A DNA stretch of 14,723 bases from Patescibacteria group bacterium (GCA_028864955.1 JAGWLE010000006.1:1-14723); one strand, 5' to 3'; positions 1 to 6,995 are shown, counted from the first letter of the stretch. The notes: generated by a model from the sequence alone, not told the origin. Numbers and translations are program-made.

Positions 1-312
1 ATATTCGAGGCCCACCTGGCTGCCCTGCTCGATACGCCCATACCGCCCGATCAAAACCTTATCCGCATCAGCGACGGCGCGCAGATCATTCAGCGCGTGA
101 CCGCTCATGTGCAGAGCATGTTCGATGAGGCGGCCGCCCGCCTGACATCTTCGGGGTATGGCGTCGTGTCATACCAAAACGCCGCGCCAAATGCCGACCT
201 GCTGCGCGTGCAATCTCGCCGATCGATCATGTCCGATCATCGCCAATTCAACGAAAGCGGCAGAGAGATCGCCGAGGTCATCAAGAGCTCGCATCTCAAT
301 ATCGCGGTCTGA
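1..312 (+). CDS. 3' end of an unrecognised protein gene (partial)
   Basis: Frame 1 is open from the first base to a TGA at 310-312, giving about 103 residues that start upstream of the window. An internal GTG at 97 is unlikely to be the start because the frame stays open to the window edge with similar composition. The visible part is soluble and mixed helix/strand in character (for example LIRISDGAQII, then an alanine-rich helix and VVSYQNAAPNADLLRVQ). It has no transmembrane stretch and no catalytic motif I recognise. It is on the same strand as the peptidase gene that begins 35 nt later, but that gene appears to have its own promoter, so common function is not implied. Function unknown. 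Confidence 0.6.
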   Translation: MFEAHLAALLDTPIPPDQNLIRISDGAQIIQRVTAHVQSMFDEAAARLTSSGYGVVSYQNAAPNADLLRVQSRRSIMSDHRQFNESGREIAEVIKSSHLNIAV

Positions 313-339
313 CGGCACGGGCGTCGCTTCTCGGATAAT
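309..339 (+). promoter_or_regulatory. putative promoter of the NlpC/P60-like gene, near-leaderless
   Basis: A GATAAT -10 lies at 334-339, eight nt before the ATG at 348. A weak -35 (CTGACG, 309-314) sits 19 nt upstream and overlaps the stop codon of the preceding gene. Expected transcription start is near 346, leaving about 2 nt of leader. The -10 and its distance to the ATG match other promoters in the window; the -35 is poor. Confidence 0.5.
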
Positions 340-347
340 TTTGAGTT

Positions 348-1136
348 ATGATTCAGGCTATGAGTGTGTCATCGCTTTCACAAGCGGCACGAGCCGTGAT
401 CGACGGCTACCGGCACTTCCGACTAGGCAGCGCGGTTTCTTCTGTCCCTTATTTCAACAACAAGCGCCTCAAAGCCCGGGCCGCCTTGCGCGCCGTCATC
501 GGCAAAGGCAGCCTCCGCGAAATCCGCGACGAAGCCCACGCGCTGGCCATTCGGAATCACGCCGACATCGATAGATTGGCCGACGGATCCCTCAAAAAAC
601 TGCTGACCGACGCCAATCTCGGCCTCGATTGTTCCGCCTATGCCTACTACATCCTTGACGCTGAATCGATCGCCCGGGGCAAAGGTCCGCTGCGATCACA
701 TCTCCGGTTTACCCATGCGCGCGGCATTATCGGCAAAATCCGCGCCGGTATCCGGCCGGTGGAAAACTGCGATGTCGCCACGCTTGCCGACGCCGCGAAC
801 AGCCGCGCCATAGAGATTCACGACGCCAAACCGGGCGACATGATCACCATGATCAACGACGGCGATGAATCAGAACATGATCATATCCTCGTCATATCTG
901 AAATCGAATTTTCGACGAATGCGCCGCGGAAAATCTCCTACACTCACGCCGTGGCGTATCCTGAGGACGGTGTGTATGGGACCGGGATAAAACAAGGCAC
1001 GATTGAACTTTCAGACAACTCACTCGCTATAACCGACGGTCTCTGGAACGAGGGCGGATCGGCAGCCGGAGCGGAACGCATATTCAGGCGCGCCTCACAT
1101 TCACGAACTGAACTGCGACGTCTCAACTGGTTCTAG
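348..1136 (+). CDS. NlpC/P60-like cysteine peptidase/amidase-type protein
   Basis: 262 residues. The signature is a LGLDCSAYAYYIL stretch (Cys95), resembling the catalytic Cys-Ser-Gly helix of NlpC/P60 and related papain-like amidases. It is followed by AKPGDMITM (160-168) and HDHILVISEIE (from 177), the usual order of Pro-Gly-Asp turn and catalytic-His strand, with His179 the likely catalytic histidine. Family members cut peptide stems in peptidoglycan or act as amidases and acyltransferases. I see no clear signal peptide, so it may act in the cytosol or leave by an unrecognised route. It stands 27 nt ahead of mraY on the same strand, which supports a wall role. ATG 348 is preferred over ATG 360 because the -10 box ends eight nt before it. 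The remote family match is the main uncertainty. Confidence 0.6.
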   Translation: MIQAMSVSSLSQAARAVIDGYRHFRLGSAVSSVPYFNNKRLKARAALRAVIGKGSLREIRDEAHALAIRNHADIDRLADGSLKKLLTDANLGLDCSAYAYYILDAESIARGKGPLRSHLRFTHARGIIGKIRAGIRPVENCDVATLADAANSRAIEIHDAKPGDMITMINDGDESEHDHILVISEIEFSTNAPRKISYTHAVAYPEDGVYGTGIKQGTIELSDNSLAITDGLWNEGGSAAGAERIFRRASHSRTELRRLNWF

Positions 1137-1148
1137 ACCGACATCCAT

Positions 1149-1154
1149 GATACT
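1149..1154 (+). promoter_or_regulatory. possible internal -10 box before mraY
   Basis: GATACT ends nine nt before the mraY ATG at 1164, resembling the leaderless layout elsewhere in the window. No good -35 is seen at 16-19 nt. mraY may instead be read from the upstream promoter, since only 27 nt separate it from the previous gene. The GAGG at 1159-1162 is only one nt from the ATG, too close to be a working Shine-Dalgarno. Confidence 0.3.
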
Positions 1155-1163
1155 GTATGAGGC

Positions 1164-2291
1164 ATGATTTCCATCCTTTCCGGGACGGCTGATCTGGCAT
1201 ATATCATCGGATTTTCACTTATCGGAGCGGTCGTGGCTTTTCTCTGGGCGCCATTCCTATCGAAAATCTTGTCGCGCCTCAATGTCATCAAGGGCCCAAA
1301 GATCGAACTCATCTCGCTCGGTTCGCACGCGTACAAGTCCACCACGCCCGTCATGGGCGGTTTATTGGTTGTCCTTACCGTAGCTCTGCTGACGTTCCTC
1401 TTCAACTGGAATCGCAGTTTTACCTGGGTGCCGGTCGGCGTCATGCTTATTTCTGCGGCTCTCGGAGCCATCGACGATGTCATGAATGTCTATGGCTCGG
1501 AACGTCGTTCACGCAAACTGGCGCATGTCATCACCCTCATCCGAGTCCATAAGGAATGGCGCATGCGTCTTTGGTATGTCATTACCCTGCCATGGTCTGC
1601 CTTCAAGCGCATGTCCGTCTGGTTCGGTTCGCGTACGTCCAAAGGCGTATTCGTCCACGAAAAGCTCATTCTGCAATTCATCGCCGGCGCGCTCACTGCC
1701 TGGTGGATATATGCCAAGCTCGGCCCGGCCTGGCATTTTATCTACTTCCCGTTCGATTTCAGCTGGAATGCCGACATCTGGATCGTACCGATCATCATTC
1801 TGATCGTCATGTTCACCGCCAACGCCGTCAATATCGCCGATGGCATGGATGGCCTGGCCGGCGGCTCACTGATCATCACCTTCAGCGCGCTGACGCTCTT
1901 GTCCTGGATCAACGGCTTTGGCGAGATCGCCATCCTCAACGCCACCACTGTCGGCGCCCTGGTCGCGTACACGTATTTCAACATCAAGCCGGCCCGCTTC
2001 ATGATGGGCGACGTCGGATCGCTCGGCCTCGGCGCGCTTTTGGCCGTGAACGCCATGGCTATCGGAGAGACAGCGTCGCTCTTTTTCCTGGGATTTATTT
2101 TTTACATAGAAGCACTGACCGTCGTCATTCAGGTCATTTCCCGCTATCTCTTTGGACGCAAGGTCTTCCGCATGGCTCCCCTTCATCATCATCTGGAGCT
2201 GCTGGGCTGGAGCGAAGAGCGGACCGTCATGCGCTTCTGGGTGCTCCATTTTATCTTTGTGGTATTCGGATTTTGGCTGGCGCTGCATTGA
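1164..2291 (+). CDS. mraY: Phospho-N-acetylmuramoyl-pentapeptide-transferase (MraY)
   Basis: 375 residues, polytopic membrane protein of the MraY/WecA family. It transfers phospho-MurNAc-peptide from the UDP-sugar to undecaprenyl phosphate, making lipid I at the inner membrane face. Visible signatures in order: STTPVMGG (59-66), the Asp pair in GAIDDVMNVYG (Asp104-105), NAVNIADGMDGLAGG (220-234), MGDVGSLGLGALL (from 281), and the MraY-specific HHHLELLGWSEERTVMRFW (from 341). The His triplet and downstream pattern separate it from WecA/TagO. The usual DDxxK lysine is replaced (DDVMN), and a basic, aromatic segment of about 45-50 residues (roughly 113-160) separates the DD motif from the next membrane helix, longer than in the E. 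coli enzyme. It is followed 5 nt later by the ATE/Bpt-like gene, so co-transcription is very likely. Confidence 0.93.
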   Translation: MISILSGTADLAYIIGFSLIGAVVAFLWAPFLSKILSRLNVIKGPKIELISLGSHAYKSTTPVMGGLLVVLTVALLTFLFNWNRSFTWVPVGVMLISAALGAIDDVMNVYGSERRSRKLAHVITLIRVHKEWRMRLWYVITLPWSAFKRMSVWFGSRTSKGVFVHEKLILQFIAGALTAWWIYAKLGPAWHFIYFPFDFSWNADIWIVPIIILIVMFTANAVNIADGMDGLAGGSLIITFSALTLLSWINGFGEIAILNATTVGALVAYTYFNIKPARFMMGDVGSLGLGALLAVNAMAIGETASLFFLGFIFYIEALTVVIQVISRYLFGRKVFRMAPLHHHLELLGWSEERTVMRFWVLHFIFVVFGFWLALH

Positions 2292-2296
2292 ATGTC

Positions 2297-2986
2297 ATGA
2301 AATACCTATCATGGAATGAAGTAAAAATCACTGACTTCTCCGATGAATACGTGCGAGAAATGTACGAAAAAGGCTATGTCTTTACGCGGCTCGGCAGGGG
2401 CATCATGCAGCAGACGCGATCCGTGCGCATTGATCTCAATACGTTTGAGCCGTCGAGCGAGAATAGGCGCATCCTGAAGAGGACGGACCAGATCAGCCTC
2501 AAAGGATACGAGCTTCCGTTCAAGGATTATGATTTCCGCGTCGGCAAGCTGGCCAAGGATTTCTACGACAGCCGATTTGGCGCGGGCATCATGAGCGTTC
2601 AAAAAATCAAGGAGATGATGACTGACGCGACACGAAGCAACTTCAATTCCCTATTGGCGTACGTCAAGGACGACCGATCGTCTCCGCTTGGCTACGCCAT
2701 CTGTTACACGAACAAGCTGATCCGGCATTATTCTTATCCATTCTACGATGCGACGGCCGCGCCAAAGGACATGGGCCTCGGCATGATGATCCGCGCCATA
2801 TCCGTCTCTAAGGAACTCGGCCACCGGTATTTCTATATCGGTTCGCTGCAACGGCCGGCCGATACCTACAAACTCCAGTTCAGCGGCCTGGAATGGTTCG
2901 ATGGCGGACCGGCCGGGACCGGCGGCTGGCGGCAGGATCTCGATGCCGTGAAGAAAATCCTGGCTTCTGCTAAGATGACAGAATGA
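2297..2986 (+). CDS. ATE/Bpt-like aminoacyl-tRNA-protein transferase family protein
   Basis: 229 residues. The start is ATG 2297, 5 nt after the mraY stop; the frame is open further upstream, but only as a shadow of mraY. The N-terminal part (about 18-62) ends in RSVRIDLNTFEPSSENRRIL then KR. This matches the ATE_N pattern of a hydrophobic/basic strand followed by F-x-PS-x-x-x-RR-x-x-KR in leucyl/arginyl-tRNA-protein transferases. The C-terminal half has the ATE_C (GNAT-like) pattern: PLGYAICY, YSYPFYD (145-151), GLGMMIRAISVSKELGHRY, FYIGSLQ and YKLQFSGLEW (191-200). Known members move an amino acid from charged tRNA to a protein N terminus. The N-terminal cysteines typical of the family are absent; the only Cys is Cys136. 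Its stop overlaps the next start (ATGA). Placement between mraY and mpl suggests a wall-precursor acceptor, like Fem/MurM enzymes, but that is inference. Confidence 0.72.
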   Translation: MKYLSWNEVKITDFSDEYVREMYEKGYVFTRLGRGIMQQTRSVRIDLNTFEPSSENRRILKRTDQISLKGYELPFKDYDFRVGKLAKDFYDSRFGAGIMSVQKIKEMMTDATRSNFNSLLAYVKDDRSSPLGYAICYTNKLIRHYSYPFYDATAAPKDMGLGMMIRAISVSKELGHRYFYIGSLQRPADTYKLQFSGLEWFDGGPAGTGGWRQDLDAVKKILASAKMTE

Positions 2987-4428
2987 CCAACGAGAGCCCG
3001 CTGGGGTTGCCAAAACATATTCATTTTATCGGCATTTCCGGAGTGGCGACCAGCGCCCTGGCGATCGCTTTCCACGAACGCGGCGTGCGGATAACCGGCA
3101 GCGACAGAGGCTTCTTTCCGCCGGCATCGACCGAACTTGAACGGCATGCCATCCCCTTTTACGCCGGCTGGCACGCGGACAAAATGATCGAGCTCGGCGC
3201 ACCCGACGCCGTCATGATCGGCAATGCTTCAGGCAGTCAAAATCCCGAGACGCTGGCAGCCAGGAACATGGGCATACCGACATATTCGTATCCGCAACTT
3301 ATCGACAAATACTTCGTCAGGAAACATTCGATCGTCTGCGCCGGCACCTGGGGTAAGACCTCGTCGACGGCGCTCTTGTCCGCCATCCTCGGACATGCGG
3401 GATATGATCCGTCATACATGTTCGGAGGCATTTCGCTGTCGCACGATGCTGCCGCGCATATCGGCGATTCGAGCTGGAGCGTACTTGAAGGCGACGAATA
3501 CCGCACCTCGCCGACTGACAGCCGCGCCAAATTTTCCTATTACCGCCCGACGGAACTTCTTTTGACCGCGGTCTCCTGGGATCACGCCGATATGTACCCC
3601 ACGGAAGAGAGCTACTTCGAGGCCTTCGAGAAATTGGTCTCAAACATGCCGGCGCACGGCTTGATCGTTGCTTGCGCCGACAATCGCGGCGTTGAGTCTG
3701 TCATCGGATCATTCAAGGGACGCGTTATCCGCTATGGCCGCGCCCGGCCGCAGAAGGGCTCGATCGACTACGAATATAGGAATGTGGCCATCTCTTCAGG
3801 CGGCCTTTCATTCACGATCGCACACCACGGCAAGGAATACGCGATTGCCTCATGCCTGCTTGGTCTCTATCAGGTGGAAAATATCTGTGGCTGCTTCGCT
3901 CTGGCCAATGAATCAGGCGTGCCCGCAGAAAAGATCATCGAAGCCATTTCTTCGTTTAAAGGCCTGAAGAGGCGCATGGAAAAACGGCTTGACGGGCAGG
4001 CAACCTCAGCGGGCGTCACCGTCATCGATGATATCGCGCACTCGCCGGAAAAGGCCTCGTCTGTGCTGGCGACGTTAAGGTCAATTTATGAAGGAAAGAT
4101 CATCGCCGTGTTCGAGCCCAATATCGGCGGGCGCAGGCCTGAAGCACTGACGAAGTACGAAAAAGCTTTTTCTGCCGCCGACATGGTCATCATTCCGCGT
4201 TTGACAAAACTCAAGATAGCCGACGGTGAGCTGGAGGCGCCGATAGAGGGTAGTGAACTCGCGCGAGTGATCGGCGCGACTCATGGCGATACGCGCTACA
4301 TCGATGACGACGCCGCGCTCGTCGGCTACCTCAAAGCCCAAGCGCAAAGCGGAGACGTGATCGCCTTTCTGGGATCACACGGCTTCCGCGGAATGATCGA
4401 GGGGGTCGTGAAATTGTACGAACCGTAA
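2983..4428 (+). CDS. mpl: Mpl/MurC-type UDP-N-acetylmuramate peptide ligase
   Basis: 481 residues, a full-length Mur ligase. Mpl joins the tripeptide L-Ala-gamma-D-Glu-mesoDAP to UDP-MurNAc with ATP (murein recycling); MurC adds L-Ala. Visible: N-terminal Rossmann turn HIHFIGISGVATSALA (12-27), an intact P-loop GTWGKTSS (121-128), the Mpl-like acidic motif EGDEYRTSPTDSRAKF (169-184), SWDHADMYP (198-206), KGLKRRMEKR (326-335) and the C-terminal VIDDIAHSPEKA (347-358). The EGDEY plus DSRAKF run is closer to Mpl than to MurC. The Asn/His-rich loop of MurC is reduced to AHSP. The start overlaps the stop of the ATE/Bpt-like gene by four nt, which suggests coupled translation. It ends three nt from the convergent LysW-like gene. 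With no MurC, MurE or MurF in view it might do a MurC job; substrate is not determined by sequence. Confidence 0.85.
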   Translation: MTNESPLGLPKHIHFIGISGVATSALAIAFHERGVRITGSDRGFFPPASTELERHAIPFYAGWHADKMIELGAPDAVMIGNASGSQNPETLAARNMGIPTYSYPQLIDKYFVRKHSIVCAGTWGKTSSTALLSAILGHAGYDPSYMFGGISLSHDAAAHIGDSSWSVLEGDEYRTSPTDSRAKFSYYRPTELLLTAVSWDHADMYPTEESYFEAFEKLVSNMPAHGLIVACADNRGVESVIGSFKGRVIRYGRARPQKGSIDYEYRNVAISSGGLSFTIAHHGKEYAIASCLLGLYQVENICGCFALANESGVPAEKIIEAISSFKGLKRRMEKRLDGQATSAGVTVIDDIAHSPEKASSVLATLRSIYEGKIIAVFEPNIGGRRPEALTKYEKAFSAADMVIIPRLTKLKIADGELEAPIEGSELARVIGATHGDTRYIDDDAALVGYLKAQAQSGDVIAFLGSHGFRGMIEGVVKLYEP

Positions 4429-4431
4429 AGC

Positions 4432-4626
4432 CTACTTTCCTTCATCGACGATCTCCGTCATAACCTTGCCAGCGGAAATCTCCTTGACGAGCAGCGTCAT
4501 GCCGCAATGATCGCACTCGATAACCATGCCGGACGCGACCGACGGATATCTGGAAAGGTCAAGAGTATTTTTGCATTCCGGGCAGACGCAGAGCATCTGT
4601 GAGGATTCTGATTTTTCACTATTCAT
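4432..4626 (-). CDS. LysW-like zinc ribbon protein (putative amino-group carrier)
   Basis: 64 residues from ATG 4626; a second Met at residue 11 would give 54 residues, close to usual LysW length. Two CxxC knuckles, CPEC (15-18) and CDHC (38-41), enclose TLDLSRYPSVASGMVIE, the same spacing and flavour as LysW, the small acidic carrier that protects the alpha-amino group of aminoadipate or glutamate during lysine/arginine synthesis. LysW proteins end in a conserved EDWGE whose last Glu is the attachment site; here the tail is TEIVDEGK, ending in Lys, so carrier function is doubtful or altered. It could also be a plain zinc ribbon. It is convergent with mpl (3 nt apart) and divergent from the PLP enzyme. 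No Shine-Dalgarno precedes either Met. Confidence 0.72.
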   Translation of the reverse strand: MNSEKSESSQMLCVCPECKNTLDLSRYPSVASGMVIECDHCGMTLLVKEISAGKVMTEIVDEGK

Positions 4627-4656
4627 GATGGGAAAAACGGTGCTGGCCGTTGCTTC

Positions 4657-4685
4657 ATCATAACAGCGCAGGGCGAGAAGAGCAA
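4657..4685 (-). promoter_or_regulatory. promoter of the LysW-like gene
   Basis: On the minus strand TTGCTC (4685-4680), a 17-nt spacer, then TATGAT (4662-4657). Predicted start of transcription is near 4650, leaving a leader of about 24 nt without a Shine-Dalgarno. Its -35 lies two nt from the -35 of the oppositely directed PLP-enzyme promoter. Confidence 0.55.
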
Positions 4686-4687
4686 CT

Positions 4688-4716
4688 TTGCGGCTGGCGC
4701 CGTTGCGCTGTACACT
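4688..4716 (+). promoter_or_regulatory. leaderless promoter of the PLP enzyme gene
   Basis: TTGCGG (4688-4693), exactly 17 nt, then TACACT (4711-4716). Six nt separate the -10 from the ATG at 4723, so transcription should begin at the A of the start codon. Confidence 0.65.
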
Positions 4717-4722
4717 AGAAGC

Positions 4723-5619
4723 ATGGTCACGATCCACGAACAATATCCAAAACTGGCCGCGACGCTTGGCTTGGCTGACATATATTTCAAGCGCGAGGAC
4801 CTGCATCCGTACGGTTCGCATAAAGGCCGTTCCATTCCGGTGATGATCGATTATTACCGGCAGAAATCCGAACGCCGCTTCGCCATCAGCTCTTCAGGCA
4901 ACGCGGCGCTGGCCGCGGCGCTACACGTGCAAAAACTCAACGCCTCGGACGATGCGCGCGCCGCCCTCGAAGACGCGCTCGATCTGCAGATATTCGTCGG
5001 TCAGAAAGCCCGCCCCTTCAAAATAGACCGGCTGCGAGCGCTCACAGACGAACATATCCATCTCACCGTCAAAGAGCGTCCACTCCAGGCTCTGATGGAG
5101 GCCGAACATGCCGGCAGCCGCAGCCTGCGCCAGTCGACAGATGACATCGCCCTGGTCGGCTACGCCTCTCTGGCCGAGGAAATCTCACGCATAGACGCCT
5201 GTGGCGCCATATTCATGGCCGCCTCTTCCGGTACGACCGCCCAGGCCTTGGCGCGCTATTTTGCAGGTACGGCCGCAGCGTCGCGCGTCCAGATCCACAT
5301 TGTTCAGACGTCATCGTGCCATCCGATCGCTGACGCATTCGAGACGTTTGACGGCCACGAAGAGCTTTCGGCCGCTGATGCTATCGTCGACCGGACGGCT
5401 CACCGTAAAGACGCGCTGGTTCCCCTCATCCAGAAAAGCGGCGGTCACGGCTGGTTTGCCTCAAATGAGCAGATCGGATCAGCCCAAAAGCTCGTGCGCG
5501 CGCACACCGGCCTGGATATTTCGCCGAACAGCGCCCTCTCGGTCGTCGGTGCCATGCAGGCGGCATACCGCGGCTGGCCGATCAAAGGCGCGGCTGTCTG
5601 CATCATCGGCGGCGAGTAG
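4723..5619 (+). CDS. Fold-type II PLP-dependent enzyme (threonine synthase/dehydratase-like)
   Basis: 298 residues. The pattern is that of the tryptophan-synthase-beta fold: YFKREDLHPYGSHKGRS (21-37) with Lys34 as the Schiff-base lysine (SFKDR in threonine synthase), ISSSGNAALAAA (55-66) as the Asn loop facing the PLP ring, AASSGTTAQALA (166-177) as the phosphate-binding region, and NSALSVVGA (269-277) near the C terminus. Family reactions are beta- or gamma-eliminations, replacements and racemisations of amino acids such as threonine, serine or cysteine. The protein is short for a threonine synthase and the substrate cannot be assigned. It has its own promoter divergent from the LysW-like gene, and its stop codon directly abuts the stop of the MurD-like gene. 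A role in supplying an unusual amino acid for the neighbouring wall enzymes is a guess. Confidence 0.8.
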   Translation: MVTIHEQYPKLAATLGLADIYFKREDLHPYGSHKGRSIPVMIDYYRQKSERRFAISSSGNAALAAALHVQKLNASDDARAALEDALDLQIFVGQKARPFKIDRLRALTDEHIHLTVKERPLQALMEAEHAGSRSLRQSTDDIALVGYASLAEEISRIDACGAIFMAASSGTTAQALARYFAGTAAASRVQIHIVQTSSCHPIADAFETFDGHEELSAADAIVDRTAHRKDALVPLIQKSGGHGWFASNEQIGSAQKLVRAHTGLDISPNSALSVVGAMQAAYRGWPIKGAAVCIIGGE

Positions 5620-6960
5620 CTACAGAGAACGCACGGCCCTGATAAAACGTTCGCCGCGCTCGTGACGCGAGCCGTCATACCCGCGCGCCTCAAATCCCGG
5701 ACTAAAGAGCACTCTGTCGCCTTTCTTGGCATGTTCAAACGCCAGCCGTACGGCTTCCTCGACAGACGGCGCCGAATGGACGGCCATCTTTGGAAAACGC
5801 TCGATCGAGGCGCGTTCCCTGATGGTGCCGCTTCCTGGGACAAGAATGACCCGCTCGATGCAAGCCGGAAAAAGGGCGTACAACGGCCGATAATCACTCA
5901 TGCTCTCGGCGCCACCAAAGATCAGCGTGATGTTCTTCCGCTCATCGGCTTTCATGAGCGTTTCCAAGGCGACTTGCGTCGATCTGGCGGAGACCGAAGC
6001 GCTGTCGTTATAAAATTCGATTTGTTTGACTTTCTTGACGAGCTCTATGCGGCCGCGCAGCGGTTTCCAGCGATCGAGGTGATAGTGTGTGATTTCATCG
6101 TCGACCTTGAATAAGCGCGCGACCTGGAGAGATAGCGCCGCATGTTCACGGTCATGCGATCTTCCTTCTGGCGGAATATGCTTGAGCGTCCATTCGGTGG
6201 GAATGATCGAGGCTTTGGTGCGAAGCATCTTGGCGCGCGGCAAATCCTTGTAACGACGGGTTGCATCGATGATGGTGTCGGAAGCGATGATAAAATTATT
6301 ATAGGTTTGGAATTCCAGGATTTCGAACGGCGAGCGGTCAAAAGAGCCCTTGGGTGGAATGGTCGTAAAAACGGCCACTTGCGGACTGATGCGGATAGCA
6401 TGGAGCTCGCGGATCATATCCGGAATGATCCGCATGAGCACGACGTCGCCGCTCTGTATCTTTCTCAAATGCGCCAATGTGCCGTTATCTGTATCCGGAT
6501 CGACGACGAAAAATCTCTGGCCTTCCGCCTGATCGCAGGCGGCCTCGAGAATAGGCGTCAGCATTGAGACAACAGTCGACGTGCCGGCTTCGCCCATGAT
6601 TCCGACGACCGTTATGGGCGGCGCATGCCGGAAGAATAGCGTCTCGGGATACTCAATGGGAATTCCCTTTTCTCGGACGATCTTCAAAAATCCGGAATCC
6701 CGCGGATACTCGTGGGAAAGAATCACGAGATCATGATCGATCAGATCGTCGACGGGAATCGAGCCGCAGACATAATTTGCCAATCCCTGGCTGCGCAGGA
6801 AGACCAAATCTTGCTTGAGGCGCGCCTCGCTTTTGAGATCGTAGATGCCGACGAGCGCCCCCGCTTTGATGAGGAATTTGACGTCCTCGACCATCTCGCC
6901 TTGCCGTCCCAGCCCGATGACTGCTATTCTCCTGCCCTTCCAATATTCCCGAGAAGTCAT
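5620..6960 (-). CDS. MurD-like Mur ligase homologue with degenerate ATP-binding site
   Basis: 446 residues from ATG 6960. A TTG at 6978 would extend it by six residues, but that stretch contains the -10 box, so 6960 is chosen. Overall order follows MurD (adds D-Glu to UDP-MurNAc-L-Ala): N-terminal nucleotide-fold IAVIGLGRQG (about 12-21), central domain, and a well kept C-terminal domain with RGRIELV (302-308), FYNDSAS (316-322), ITLIFGGAESMSDYRPL (from 344) and SPGFEARGYDGSRHERGERF (420-439). The P-loop, GTNGKST in MurD, is GEAGTST (123-129), so the ATP-binding lysine is Thr. The NDSKATN motif is NDSASVS, losing a second lysine, and the central SSFQL/DHLDRH motifs are not recognisable. It may be an inactive or repurposed ligase. 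It has its own leaderless promoter; its stop touches that of the PLP enzyme. Confidence 0.75.
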   Translation of the reverse strand: MTSREYWKGRRIAVIGLGRQGEMVEDVKFLIKAGALVGIYDLKSEARLKQDLVFLRSQGLANYVCGSIPVDDLIDHDLVILSHEYPRDSGFLKIVREKGIPIEYPETLFFRHAPPITVVGIMGEAGTSTVVSMLTPILEAACDQAEGQRFFVVDPDTDNGTLAHLRKIQSGDVVLMRIIPDMIRELHAIRISPQVAVFTTIPPKGSFDRSPFEILEFQTYNNFIIASDTIIDATRRYKDLPRAKMLRTKASIIPTEWTLKHIPPEGRSHDREHAALSLQVARLFKVDDEITHYHLDRWKPLRGRIELVKKVKQIEFYNDSASVSARSTQVALETLMKADERKNITLIFGGAESMSDYRPLYALFPACIERVILVPGSGTIRERASIERFPKMAVHSAPSVEEAVRLAFEHAKKGDRVLFSPGFEARGYDGSRHERGERFIRAVRSL

Positions 6961-6966
6961 AGTCGC

Positions 6967-6995
6967 AGTATAGGCCAAAGGACAGCGCCTTTCAA
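6967..6995 (-). promoter_or_regulatory. leaderless promoter of the MurD-like gene
   Basis: Minus strand: TTGAAA (6995-6990), 17 nt, TATACT (6972-6967), then six nt to the ATG at 6960. A near-consensus sigma70-type promoter whose start of transcription should coincide with the start codon. It lies in the gap after the stop of the upstream small gene (6997). Confidence 0.8.

Noticed and set aside
1155..1163. GAGG as a Shine-Dalgarno for mraY
   Set aside because: It ends one nt before the ATG, far too close, and the 16S tail could not pair with it.
1556..2296. A long plus-strand frame running through mraY and into the ATE/Bpt-like gene
   Set aside because: The first part is Arg/His-rich shadow of mraY in another frame; the family match begins at ATG 2297.
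6961..6978. TTG 6978 as start of the MurD-like gene, and likewise ATG 8107 for radC
   Set aside because: Both extensions contain the -10 box; the starts at 6960 and 8092 lie six nt after it.
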